A stretch of 9,263 bases of DNA from an uncultured Oceanobacillus sp. (lineage in GTDB: Bacteria > Bacillota > Bacilli > Bacillales > Amphibacillaceae), in assembly GCA_938004015.1 (NCBI GenBank), contig CALKWU010000221.1, positions 1-9,263 of the forward strand, written 5' to 3'. A program made the translations under genes and the position numbers. Numbering within the stretch: the stretch's first letter is position 1; each line of letters starts with the position of its first letter. The notes under the pieces are model-generated. The model was not told the DNA's origin, did no database searches, and was given only the letters and a program-made list of their open reading frames with translations. This document shows positions 1 to 5,128 of this stretch, in pieces.

Positions 1-103
1 AACTTGAATCCATTTTAGAACATTTTATAGTATTTTAAAAGAATTTTAACTTAAACCAAAAAAACAATAATGGATAAAGCCGGTGCAAACAGCGATTGTG
101 AAT
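1..103. other. AT-rich non-coding stretch with phased A/T tracts
   Basis: I see no gene here. Four copies of ATTTTA begin at 12, 22, 32 and 43, so they are spaced 10, 10 and 11 bp apart. That is about one helical turn and could produce intrinsic bending. No promoter, ribosome binding site or ORF can be tied to them inside the window. Together with 170-317 this makes up the gene-free end of the window. Confidence 0.4.
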
Positions 104-169
104 GAAAAACGCCCTCCTTTTCGTACTTGATGGCATTTTACTCCATTAAAAGACGAAAAGAAGGACGGC
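104..169 (-). terminator. Long hairpin with U-rich tail, minus-strand terminator
   Basis: Bases 111-124 pair with 153-169 in a stem of about 14 pairs with one mismatch and a 2-nt bulge. A smaller ATGG/CCAT hairpin sits inside the loop. Read on the minus strand the stem is followed by GTTTTTCATT, a typical intrinsic tail, while the plus-strand side has no T run. It lies about 150 nt beyond the tRNA-Arg gene and is the strongest candidate end of that transcript. Confidence 0.55.
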
Positions 170-317
170 ATCCTATCTTAATATTCTTTTGAACTTTTTC
201 CGCTTAGAACAACCAAAGGGAGACTAAGGAGATTATTCGTACAAAATTTTGAACTCAAATTCATAATGATTCAAAAAAAACCTCGCAACCAATCGGTATA
301 AAGGTGTTCTAAAGTAA
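170..317. other. Gene-free spacer downstream of tRNA-Arg
   Basis: No coding region is supported here. The only minus-strand ATG ORF (28 codons) has no ribosome binding site. The stretch contains a weak U8-tailed hairpin, listed separately, and small palindromes around 240-262 (CAAAATTTTG and TTTGAACTCAAA) that have no gene to act on. Confidence 0.4.
273..305 (-). terminator. Weak hairpin with U8 tract just after tRNA-Arg
   Basis: On the minus strand ACCT (305-302) can pair with AGGT (283-280), and ACC (297-295) with GGT (290-288) around a GATT loop. Eight consecutive U residues follow (280-273). The stem is short and interrupted, but the tract and its position 13 nt after the tRNA 3' end suggest a weak terminator or processing signal. 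The stronger hairpin at 104-169 would then act as back-up. Confidence 0.35.
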
Positions 318-390
318 CGGCCCCGGCAGGACTCGAACCTGCGACGCACAGTTTAGGAGACTGACGCTCTATCCCCTGAGCTACGGAGCC
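318..390 (-). tRNA. tRNA-Arg(CCU)
   Basis: The reverse complement folds as a complete 73-nt cloverleaf. The acceptor GGCTCCG pairs with CGGGGCC (one U-G pair), the D stem is GCTC/GAGC, the anticodon loop is CTCCTAA with anticodon CCU, and the T arm is GCAGG-TTCGAGT-CCTGC. It decodes AGG as arginine. The discriminator is G73. CCA is not encoded (TTAC follows), so CCA must be added by the nucleotidyltransferase. The first anticodon-stem pair (27-43) is a U-U mismatch. A sigma-A promoter lies just upstream. Confidence 0.97.
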
Positions 391-408
391 ATATCGATTA
401 ACATTATT

Positions 409-436
409 ATTATACAAAACTTTTCGGAAAAAACAA
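409..436 (-). promoter_or_regulatory. Sigma-A promoter of tRNA-Arg
   Basis: Minus strand: -35 TTGTTT (436-431), 16-nt spacer, and a perfect -10 TATAAT (414-409). Transcription would start about 10 nt before the mature tRNA 5' end at 390. proC ends at 493 without a visible terminator, so read-through from proC may add to tRNA expression. Confidence 0.6.
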
Positions 437-492
437 GTGGAACATCATGAAGAAGGGGAGGGGACAAGGTTATGTCACATCTTTCCCCATCC

Positions 493-1314
493 TCATCGTT
501 GGAAAGCTTTTGCCAAATCAAGGGACCGATTCCGGGCACTATGAATGCACGCTTTAATGATCGTTTCGAATTCATTTTCTTCAAGAGTTTGCAACCCCGC
601 TTCTGTCGTACCGCCTTGACTCGTAATATTTTTCCGCAAAACTTCCGCCGGATGACCGGATAATTCCAACATTTTGCCGGCACCGATAATCGTCTGTGTA
701 ATAAGTGCATCAGCGGTTTCTGAATCCATTCCCGCTTCAAGGGCCGCTTTTTTCATCGCTTCGACAAAATAATAGATGAAAGCCGGGCCGCTTCCGGAAA
801 CAGCAGTGACGGTGTGCATATCTTCTTCCGCAATGATTTTCGTCAAGCCGATCGTCTGAAACAACTTTTCAGCATAAGCGAGTTCTTCATCACGAACGTA
901 TTTACCGCCGGCAATTGCTGTCGCTGAATAACCGATTTGCGCAGATGTGTTCGGCATCGTGCGAATCACCGGAACTGGTTTGGCGATCATTCCTTCGATC
1001 GTCTCCGTCATGATGCCGGCAAGCACGGAAATGACCAGTTGATTTTCTTTAATATGTGAACCGATTTCCTCCATGGATTCTTTCAAATCTTTCGGCTTCA
1101 TCGCTAAAATGATCACATCCGCACAGTCGATCAGTTTTTCCTTATCATAGGACGTTTGGACACCATATGTTTCTTTCATATAAGCCAAGCGGTTCTCATC
1201 TTGTTTATTCGTCACATGGATTTGCCGTCGATCCACTATTTCCGCATGCAACATTCCGGCAATGATCGCTTCCGCCATGGAACCTGAGCCGACAAAAACT
1301 ATGTTTTCCCGCAT
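493..1314 (-). CDS. proC: Pyrroline-5-carboxylate reductase
   Basis: Catalyses the last step of proline synthesis, the NAD(P)H-dependent reduction of 1-pyrroline-5-carboxylate to L-proline, in the cytoplasm. The 273-residue product is of usual family length. Visible features: N-terminal Rossmann motif VGSGSMA (8-14), AMKP (71-74), RTMPN (118-122), the family block SGSGPAF (173-179), and the C-terminal SQGGTTEAG (232-240), where many members have SPGGTT. Start choice: the ATG at 1314 has GGAG (1326-1323) 8 nt upstream. An in-frame GTG at 1323 overlaps that Shine-Dalgarno and is unlikely. The gene is preceded by a proline T-box leader with its own promoter, so it should be induced when tRNA-Pro is uncharged. 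No terminator is evident between its stop and the tRNA-Arg promoter. B. subtilis carries several P5C reductase paralogues (proG, proH, proI), so the symbol proC is generic. Confidence 0.96.
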   Translation of the reverse strand: MRENIVFVGSGSMAEAIIAGMLHAEIVDRRQIHVTNKQDENRLAYMKETYGVQTSYDKEKLIDCADVIILAMKPKDLKESMEEIGSHIKENQLVISVLAGIMTETIEGMIAKPVPVIRTMPNTSAQIGYSATAIAGGKYVRDEELAYAEKLFQTIGLTKIIAEEDMHTVTAVSGSGPAFIYYFVEAMKKAALEAGMDSETADALITQTIIGAGKMLELSGHPAEVLRKNITSQGGTTEAGLQTLEENEFETIIKACIHSARNRSLDLAKAFQR

Positions 1315-1343
1315 GAACACCACTCCTTTTCCAGATATATATT

Positions 1344-1388
1344 AAAAAAAGCTGATTCCATCCTTGAAAATAAGGACGGAATCAGCTT
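1344..1388 (-). terminator. T-box terminator hairpin of proC
   Basis: Bases 1349-1365 pair with 1372-1388 in a 17-bp stem with one G-U pair and a 6-nt loop, followed on the minus strand by a U7 tract (1350-1344). It ends the leader transcript when tRNA-Pro is charged. Its 5' arm contains the CCGT CCTTATT segment that would pair with the T-box sequence in the alternative antiterminator. Confidence 0.93.
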
Positions 1389-1586
1389 TCCGCGGTACCA
1401 CCTAATTTGGCAGAAATATGCCCACTCTTTATTGTTAACGCAGTTTCCTGCGGTTAGTTTTTCGCTAACGACTCCGAGGTAGGTTCATACAAGCTTGTTC
1501 GGAGGGACCTCTCAGCCGGTGAATCCCATTTTCTGTCGGACAGTTCTTGTACTACTAGCCTGTTCATCGCCTTGTTATATTGTTTT
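1344..1586 (-). promoter_or_regulatory. T-box riboswitch (proline, specifier CCU) of proC
   Basis: The leader senses uncharged tRNA-Pro and controls transcription into proC. On the minus strand, stem I begins near 1580 (GGCGA pairing with TCGTT) and carries AGTAGTA on its 5' side. A GNUGNNA-type loop GCTGAGA lies at 1516-1510. The specifier context is GAA-CCT-A, with CCT (proline) at 1483-1481. The T-box sequence AGGTGGTACCGCGG is at 1403-1390. Its bulge TGGT (1400-1397) complements ACCA, which fits discriminator A of tRNA-Pro. The antiterminator would pair AATTAGG with CCTTATT and GCGG with CCGT, competing with the terminator at 1344-1388. Specifier, bulge and downstream gene all agree on proline. 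Confidence 0.93.
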
Positions 1587-1592
1587 TTGTTC

Positions 1593-1621
1593 ATATTAGA
1601 ACGAAACGCAAACTTTGTCAA
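1593..1621 (-). promoter_or_regulatory. Sigma-A promoter of the proC T-box leader
   Basis: Minus strand: perfect -35 TTGACA (1621-1616), 17-nt spacer, and -10 TAATAT (1598-1593). Start is predicted near 1586, a few bases before T-box stem I. The near-consensus promoter fits control by attenuation rather than at initiation. Confidence 0.85.
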
Positions 1622-1637
1622 GCGCATATTTAGAAAT

Positions 1638-1668
1638 GGGTCAATACGGGACAGTCCCGTTTTGACCC
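1638..1668. repeat. 31-bp REP-like palindrome
   Basis: Arms GGGTCAA (1638-1644) and TTGACCC (1662-1668) enclose ACGGGA (1646-1651) and TCCCGT (1655-1660), with a CAG loop and a single T-T mismatch (1645/1661). The resulting 13-bp hairpin has no U tract on either side, so it is not a standard terminator. It lies between the tRNA-Ser terminator and the -35 box of the proC promoter. The compact GC-rich core resembles intergenic REP-type elements. Only one copy is in this window, so the repeat status is an inference. Confidence 0.5.
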
Positions 1669-1690
1669 AAAGCGGGCTATTAGCCGAAAT

Positions 1691-1721
1691 AAAAAAACGC
1701 TTATAGGGCTTTAAGCGTTTT
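1691..1721 (-). terminator. Intrinsic terminator of tRNA-Ser
   Basis: AAAACGCTTA (1694-1703) pairs with TAAGCGTTTT (1712-1721) in a perfect 10-bp stem with an 8-nt loop. On the minus strand a T7 run (1697-1691) follows the stem. It lies about 23 nt after the encoded CCA of tRNA-Ser. Confidence 0.85.
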
Positions 1722-1743
1722 GTTGGATTTAAGTTTTATAAAA

Positions 1744-1836
1744 TGGAGGAGGTAGAGGGATTTGAACCCCCGCGCGGTTTGACCCGCCTCTCGGTTTTCA
1801 AGACCGACCCCTTCAGCCAGACTTGGGTATACCTCC
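1744..1836 (-). tRNA. tRNA-Ser(UGA), CCA encoded, discriminator U73
   Basis: The reverse complement folds as a class II tRNA. The acceptor GGAGGTA pairs with TACCTCC, the D stem is CCC/GGG, and the anticodon stem TCGGT/ACCGA carries loop CTTGAAA with anticodon UGA. A long variable arm has a GCGG/CCGC stem, and the T arm GGGGG-TTCAAAT-CCCTC has one G-U pair. It decodes UCA and probably other UCN serine codons. CCA is encoded at 1746-1744. The base between acceptor and CCA is T, whereas most bacterial serine tRNAs have G73. It sits downstream of serS, as in B. subtilis, and has its own promoter and terminator. Confidence 0.97.
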
Positions 1837-1850
1837 GTAGTGCAAGATAT

Positions 1851-1880
1851 AATATACCATAATTATTTTATTTTTGTCAA
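1851..1880 (-). promoter_or_regulatory. Sigma-A promoter of tRNA-Ser
   Basis: Minus strand: perfect -35 TTGACA (1880-1875), 18-nt spacer, and -10 TATATT (1856-1851) preceded by TG at extended -10 spacing (TGGTATATT). Start is predicted near 1844, 8 nt before the mature tRNA 5' end. Confidence 0.82.
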
Positions 1881-1903
1881 CGATTATTTTTACTTTTTGA
1901 ATT

Positions 1904-1933
1904 GACCGACCGGATCGAAACATCCGGCCGGTC
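1904..1933 (-). terminator. GC-rich hairpin after serS, without a U tract
   Basis: On the minus strand GACCGGCCGGAT (1933-1922) pairs with ATCCGGTCGGTC (1915-1904) in 12 bp with one G-U pair and a 6-nt loop. It begins 10 nt after the serS stop codon. AATTCAAAAAG follows, so the usual U tract is missing. On the plus strand the G-U pair becomes an A-C mismatch. It may act as an mRNA 3' stabiliser or as a terminator needing a factor. Confidence 0.5.
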
Positions 1934-1943
1934 TTTCTCCAAC

Positions 1944-3212
1944 TTAGCGGATGACTTCCACACCGCCCATATACGGGACGAGCACTTTCGGAATGACGAC
2001 GGAACCGTCTTCTTGTTGATTGTTTTCCAAGATCGCCGCCACCGTCCGCCCGATCGCAAGACCGGAACCGTTCAATGTATGCACATATTCCGGCTTGGCA
2101 TTCGGTTCACGACGGAAACGGATGCCGGCACGCCTCGCTTGGAAATCTTCAAAGTTGGAACAAGAAGAAATTTCCCGATACGTGTTCTGACTTGGAATCC
2201 ATACTTCCAAATCATATTTTTTCGCGGCTGTAAACCCTAAGTCAGCCGTACACATGCTCATCACCCGGTATGGCAGTTCCAGTTCTTGCAGGATTTTTTC
2301 CGCATGTCCCGTCAATTCTTCCAATGTTTCATAAGAATCTTCCGGCTTCACGAATTGGACCAACTCGACTTTATTGAATTGGTGCTGGCGGATCAAACCT
2401 CTCGTGTCACGACCGGCAGAACCGGCTTCAGAACGGAAACAAGCACTGTAAGCTACATATTTTTTCGGTAAATCCAACATGATTTCATCCCGATGGTAGT
2501 TCGTCACCGGCACTTCTGCGGTTGGAATCATGAAGTAATCCCATTCTTCCAGTTTGAACGCATCTTCTTCAAACTTCGGCAATTGCCCTGTACCGATCAT
2601 GCTCATGCGGTTGACGATATATGGCGGAAGCATTTCCGTATATCCATGATGGTCAGCATGGTAATCCATCATGAAGTTCAAAAGAGCCCTCTCCAGTCGT
2701 GCGCCGAGTCCAGTGTAAAAGACGAAGCGGCTTCCCGTCACTTTCGCTGCACGTTCCCAATCCAATATGTTCAAGTTTTTTGCGATATCCCAATGGGGTT
2801 GGATTTCAAAATCGAACTCCGGAGGTTCTCCCCACGTCCGATGCACGACGTTATCATCTTCATCTTCACCAATCGGTACGCTTTCATGGGGAATGTTCGG
2901 AATGGAGTACAAGATTTGTTTCAATTTCTCTTCTACTTCTTTCAACTCTTTATCCAGTTCGGCAATTTTCTTCCCGACTTCGCGCATTTCTTGAATGGCG
3001 GGCTCCGCATCTTTCTTTTCACGTTTCAATTTCGCAATTTCTTCCGTTGCAGCATTTCTTTTCGCTTTCAAGCTTTCCGTTTCACTGATGAGCTTTCTCC
3101 GTTTTTCATCGAGTTCGCCGAACATTTCAAATTCCGACAAATCTTCTCCCCGGTATTTCAATTTTTCTTTGACTTCTTCATAATTGTTCCGTAAAAACTT
3201 CATGTCCAACAT
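1944..3212 (-). CDS. serS: Seryl-tRNA synthetase
   Basis: Class II aminoacyl-tRNA synthetase that charges tRNA-Ser with serine in the cytoplasm. It also supplies Ser-tRNA-Sec in organisms that use selenocysteine. The 422 residues match the usual length of about 425. The N-terminal 30-100 are heptad-rich and charged, the antiparallel coiled coil that grips the long variable arm of tRNA-Ser. The catalytic core shows TAEVPVTN (231-238, serine recognition), motif 2 FRSEAGSAGRDTRGLIR (259-275) and motif 3 NGSGLAIGRT (381-390) with Arg389. The ATG at 3212 has GGAGG (3225-3221) 8 nt upstream. A serine T-box leader precedes it and a tRNA-Ser gene follows it. Its upstream neighbour dacA has no terminator of its own. 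B. subtilis has pdxS-pdxT between dacA and serS, and they are absent here. Confidence 0.98.
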   Translation of the reverse strand: MLDMKFLRNNYEEVKEKLKYRGEDLSEFEMFGELDEKRRKLISETESLKAKRNAATEEIAKLKREKKDAEPAIQEMREVGKKIAELDKELKEVEEKLKQILYSIPNIPHESVPIGEDEDDNVVHRTWGEPPEFDFEIQPHWDIAKNLNILDWERAAKVTGSRFVFYTGLGARLERALLNFMMDYHADHHGYTEMLPPYIVNRMSMIGTGQLPKFEEDAFKLEEWDYFMIPTAEVPVTNYHRDEIMLDLPKKYVAYSACFRSEAGSAGRDTRGLIRQHQFNKVELVQFVKPEDSYETLEELTGHAEKILQELELPYRVMSMCTADLGFTAAKKYDLEVWIPSQNTYREISSCSNFEDFQARRAGIRFRREPNAKPEYVHTLNGSGLAIGRTVAAILENNQQEDGSVVIPKVLVPYMGGVEVIR

Positions 3213-3250
3213 TTGCTTTTCCTCCTTTTTTAAAAATCATTGTAAAAACC

Positions 3251-3285
3251 AAAAAACTCCCATCCCTGATAGAGGGACGAGAGTT
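3251..3285 (-). terminator. T-box terminator hairpin of serS
   Basis: Bases 3255-3267 pair with 3273-3285 in a 13-bp stem with two G-U pairs and a 5-nt loop, followed on the minus strand by U6, then GG and a second U run. It would stop the leader when tRNA-Ser is charged. It may also end read-through from dacA. Confidence 0.9.
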
Positions 3286-3510
3286 GAATTCCCGCGTTGC
3301 CACCCTTGTTGAAGAAAAAATTTCTTCCGGCTCCAAATTGCATGTAACGGTGCAACAGACCGGGTTTATTTACTCTAGCGACCGCTATTTCGATAAACCA
3401 GTTCAAGGATGGATTCACAAGTTTTCTCCATCGATTTCCACCAACCATCGACTCTCTGAAGAAGAACAACTTGCTACTAGTTCCTGTCACGACTTTTCAC
3501 TTATCGATTT
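3251..3510 (-). promoter_or_regulatory. T-box riboswitch (serine, specifier UCC) of serS
   Basis: The leader senses uncharged tRNA-Ser. On the minus strand, stem I begins near 3494 with AGTAGCAAGTT on its 5' side. An apical hairpin TCGAT/ATCGA carries the GNUGNNA motif GGTGGAA. The specifier context is GAA-TCC-A, with TCC (serine) at 3413-3411. The T-box sequence AGGGTGGCAACGCGGG lies at 3306-3291. The bulge TGGC (3302-3299) complements GCCA, which fits discriminator G of a typical tRNA-Ser. The antiterminator pairs AGGG with CCCT and competes with the hairpin at 3251-3285. The UCC specifier points to tRNA-Ser(GGA), which is not in this window, rather than to the tRNA-Ser(UGA) at 1744-1836. 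Confidence 0.94.
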
Positions 3511-3516
3511 GCCTTT

Positions 3517-3545
3517 ATCATAGCCGATATATTTTAAAAATGCAA
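3517..3545 (-). promoter_or_regulatory. Sigma-A promoter of the serS T-box leader
   Basis: Minus strand: -35 TTGCAT (3545-3540), 17-nt spacer, and -10 TATGAT (3522-3517). Start is predicted near 3510, 15 nt before T-box stem I. The -35 lies only 7 nt beyond the dacA stop codon, so nothing separates the two transcription units. Confidence 0.72.
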
Positions 3546-3552
3546 GTGAAGA

Positions 3553-4887
3553 TCAGAACAAGCCTTTGATCCAATCAACCGCTGTCGTGAAGATGTTTGT
3601 AAAGAAGTCGCCGACTGCTCCAAAGGTCAGCATGAACCAGTTCGCTTTTTCGACTGCTTCATCGCTCACCAAGTCCACAGTGATCGCTTCTTGGTCGAAA
3701 ATATACCCGAAATCATTTTCTCCTTCATAGACGAGGGTTGCGGTACCGATTTTTTCACCTTTTTCAATCGGTGCAACAAGTTCGCCATCTTCATTCATTT
3801 TCTCTTCACTAATATTGTATTCCAAACTGTATAATTCCGCTTCACCGGACTTGATCGGCAAGGAAATGGCTTCATTGATAGAAACACTCACTTCATTTTC
3901 TTTTCCTTTGGCGACAGGAAGTGTTTCTTGATCTTCTAATTGATAACCGGCTGGAAAAATTTCTTCCGTACTAAAATTATTGAAGCCGTAATCAAGCAAT
4001 TTTGCGGTTTCTCTGAACCGTTCTTCTTTGGAATCGGTCTTCATCACCACAGTGATAAGCCTTTTCCCATCTCTTTCAGCCGTACCAGTGAACGTATAAC
4101 CGGCGAGATCCGTATTCCCGGTTTTTAAACCGTCCATTCCTTCATAATGGAATTGTTGCAAAAATGTCGCTTCATGGGGCAACATCCAGTTCAAATTTTC
4201 CACTGTATGCCCATCGAATTCCACTTCTGTTTGACTTGAGATTTCAAGGGCATGGGGGAAATCATTGACTAAATGATAGGCCAACTGGGCAGACGATCTT
4301 GCCGACAATAAATTACTAGCGTTCGGGTCTGTCCCTTCTGGAGCATCATCGCCTAACGTATCATTATCAAGACCTGTACTATTGACGAATTTATATTCGG
4401 AAAGGCCTAATTCTTCTGCTTTCTCGTTCATCATTCTCACAAATTCGCTTTCCGAACCGGCAATCAACTCTGCAAGGGCGATTGTCGTCGCATTATCGGA
4501 GAAAACCGCCATTGCGTTATACAAATCTTTCACGGAATAATCTACATTTTGCCTCAATCCGACTCCGGAAAAGAGGGCATTTGCAGAAATCCGATAAGCA
4601 TAATCACTTATTTGAGTCGTTGTATCCCAATCAATCGTTCCTTCTTCAATTGCTTCAAGGACGAGGTATTCGGTCATCATTTTCGTCATACTTGCTGGAG
4701 GAAGGGCAACATCCGGGTTTTTTGCATAGAGGACTTTTCCGGTCTCTGCATCTACTAAAATAGCAGATTCCGCATTCAAATCGAGGGAATCCTCTGCATG
4801 GACAGCTAACGGTTGTATCATAAATGAAGTGATCAACAATACGAATGCCAGTATCCCTGATACACCTTTTCTGGAAACTTGAATCAA
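3553..4887 (-). CDS. dacA: D-alanyl-D-alanine carboxypeptidase (PBP5 type)
   Basis: Low-molecular-weight penicillin-binding protein that removes the terminal D-Ala from peptidoglycan pentapeptides at the outer face of the membrane, which limits cross-linking. With the TTG start at 4887 it has 444 residues, close to B. subtilis DacA. A signal peptide (1-31) ends at AVHA/ED. The three active-site motifs are SMTK (66-69, catalytic Ser66), SDN (130-132) and KTG (255-257). A C-terminal PBP5 domain follows. The last 30 residues (NWFMLTFGAVGDFF onward) form an amphipathic or hydrophobic helix that would anchor it to the membrane. Start choice: GGAGG (4900-4896) is 8 nt before the TTG, while the ATG at 4905 lies upstream of that site and has no Shine-Dalgarno. 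It lies downstream of guaB, as in B. subtilis, but the guaB terminator separates them. I could not fix its promoter; TATGATAAAAT near 4942-4952 is a possible -10 region. Confidence 0.97.
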   Translation of the reverse strand: MIQVSRKGVSGILAFVLLITSFMIQPLAVHAEDSLDLNAESAILVDAETGKVLYAKNPDVALPPASMTKMMTEYLVLEAIEEGTIDWDTTTQISDYAYRISANALFSGVGLRQNVDYSVKDLYNAMAVFSDNATTIALAELIAGSESEFVRMMNEKAEELGLSEYKFVNSTGLDNDTLGDDAPEGTDPNASNLLSARSSAQLAYHLVNDFPHALEISSQTEVEFDGHTVENLNWMLPHEATFLQQFHYEGMDGLKTGNTDLAGYTFTGTAERDGKRLITVVMKTDSKEERFRETAKLLDYGFNNFSTEEIFPAGYQLEDQETLPVAKGKENEVSVSINEAISLPIKSGEAELYSLEYNISEEKMNEDGELVAPIEKGEKIGTATLVYEGENDFGYIFDQEAITVDLVSDEAVEKANWFMLTFGAVGDFFTNIFTTAVDWIKGLF

Positions 4888-5064
4888 CTTACTTACCTCC
4901 AACATATTTCGAGATTTTTTATTTTAACACCTAGATATTTTATCATATTTCCACATAAAAAAGTAGAAGGAACGTCCATCTTCCATATTGAAAATTTTTT
5001 CCAACATCTTTGCTCTTTAAATTTCCATCATTTTTCTATCTATAAAAATTTCATCCCAAAACGG

Positions 5065-5110
5065 AAAAACATCTACTTCCCATCGATGGCGTTGATGGAA
5101 AATAGATGTT
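5065..5110 (-). terminator. Intrinsic terminator of guaB
   Basis: Bases 5068-5084 pair with 5094-5110 in a 17-bp stem, with two G-U pairs on the minus-strand RNA and a 9-nt loop, followed by a U5 tract (5069-5065). It lies about 20 nt past the guaB stop and separates guaB from dacA. Confidence 0.92.
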
Positions 5111-5128
5111 TTATTCAAACAAAAGCAG

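Noticed and set aside
187..273. Minus-strand 28-codon ORF beginning ATGAATTTGAGT in the tRNA-Arg spacer
   Set aside because: There is no Shine-Dalgarno before the ATG and the peptide shows no feature. Chance is the simpler explanation.
318..390. tRNA-Arg considered as the attachment site of a genomic island
   Set aside because: No duplicated tRNA 3' segment, integrase or phage gene is present in the window. The question cannot be settled without sequence beyond position 1.
381..740. Minus-strand 119-codon ORF overlapping proC and tRNA-Arg
   Set aside because: Out of frame within proC and continuing through the tRNA promoter into the tRNA gene. Not a real protein.
1638..1668. Palindrome considered as a transcription terminator
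   Set aside because: There is no U tract on either strand, and a proper terminator for tRNA-Ser already lies at 1691-1721.
2493..3194. Plus-strand ORF of 233 codons opposite serS
   Set aside because: It lies wholly antisense to serS, is rich in Phe and Arg with no recognisable domain, has no credible ribosome binding site, and arises from the codon bias of the opposite strand.
3230..3490. ORFs on both strands inside the serS leader
   Set aside because: The region is fully explained as a T-box RNA with specifier, antiterminator and terminator.
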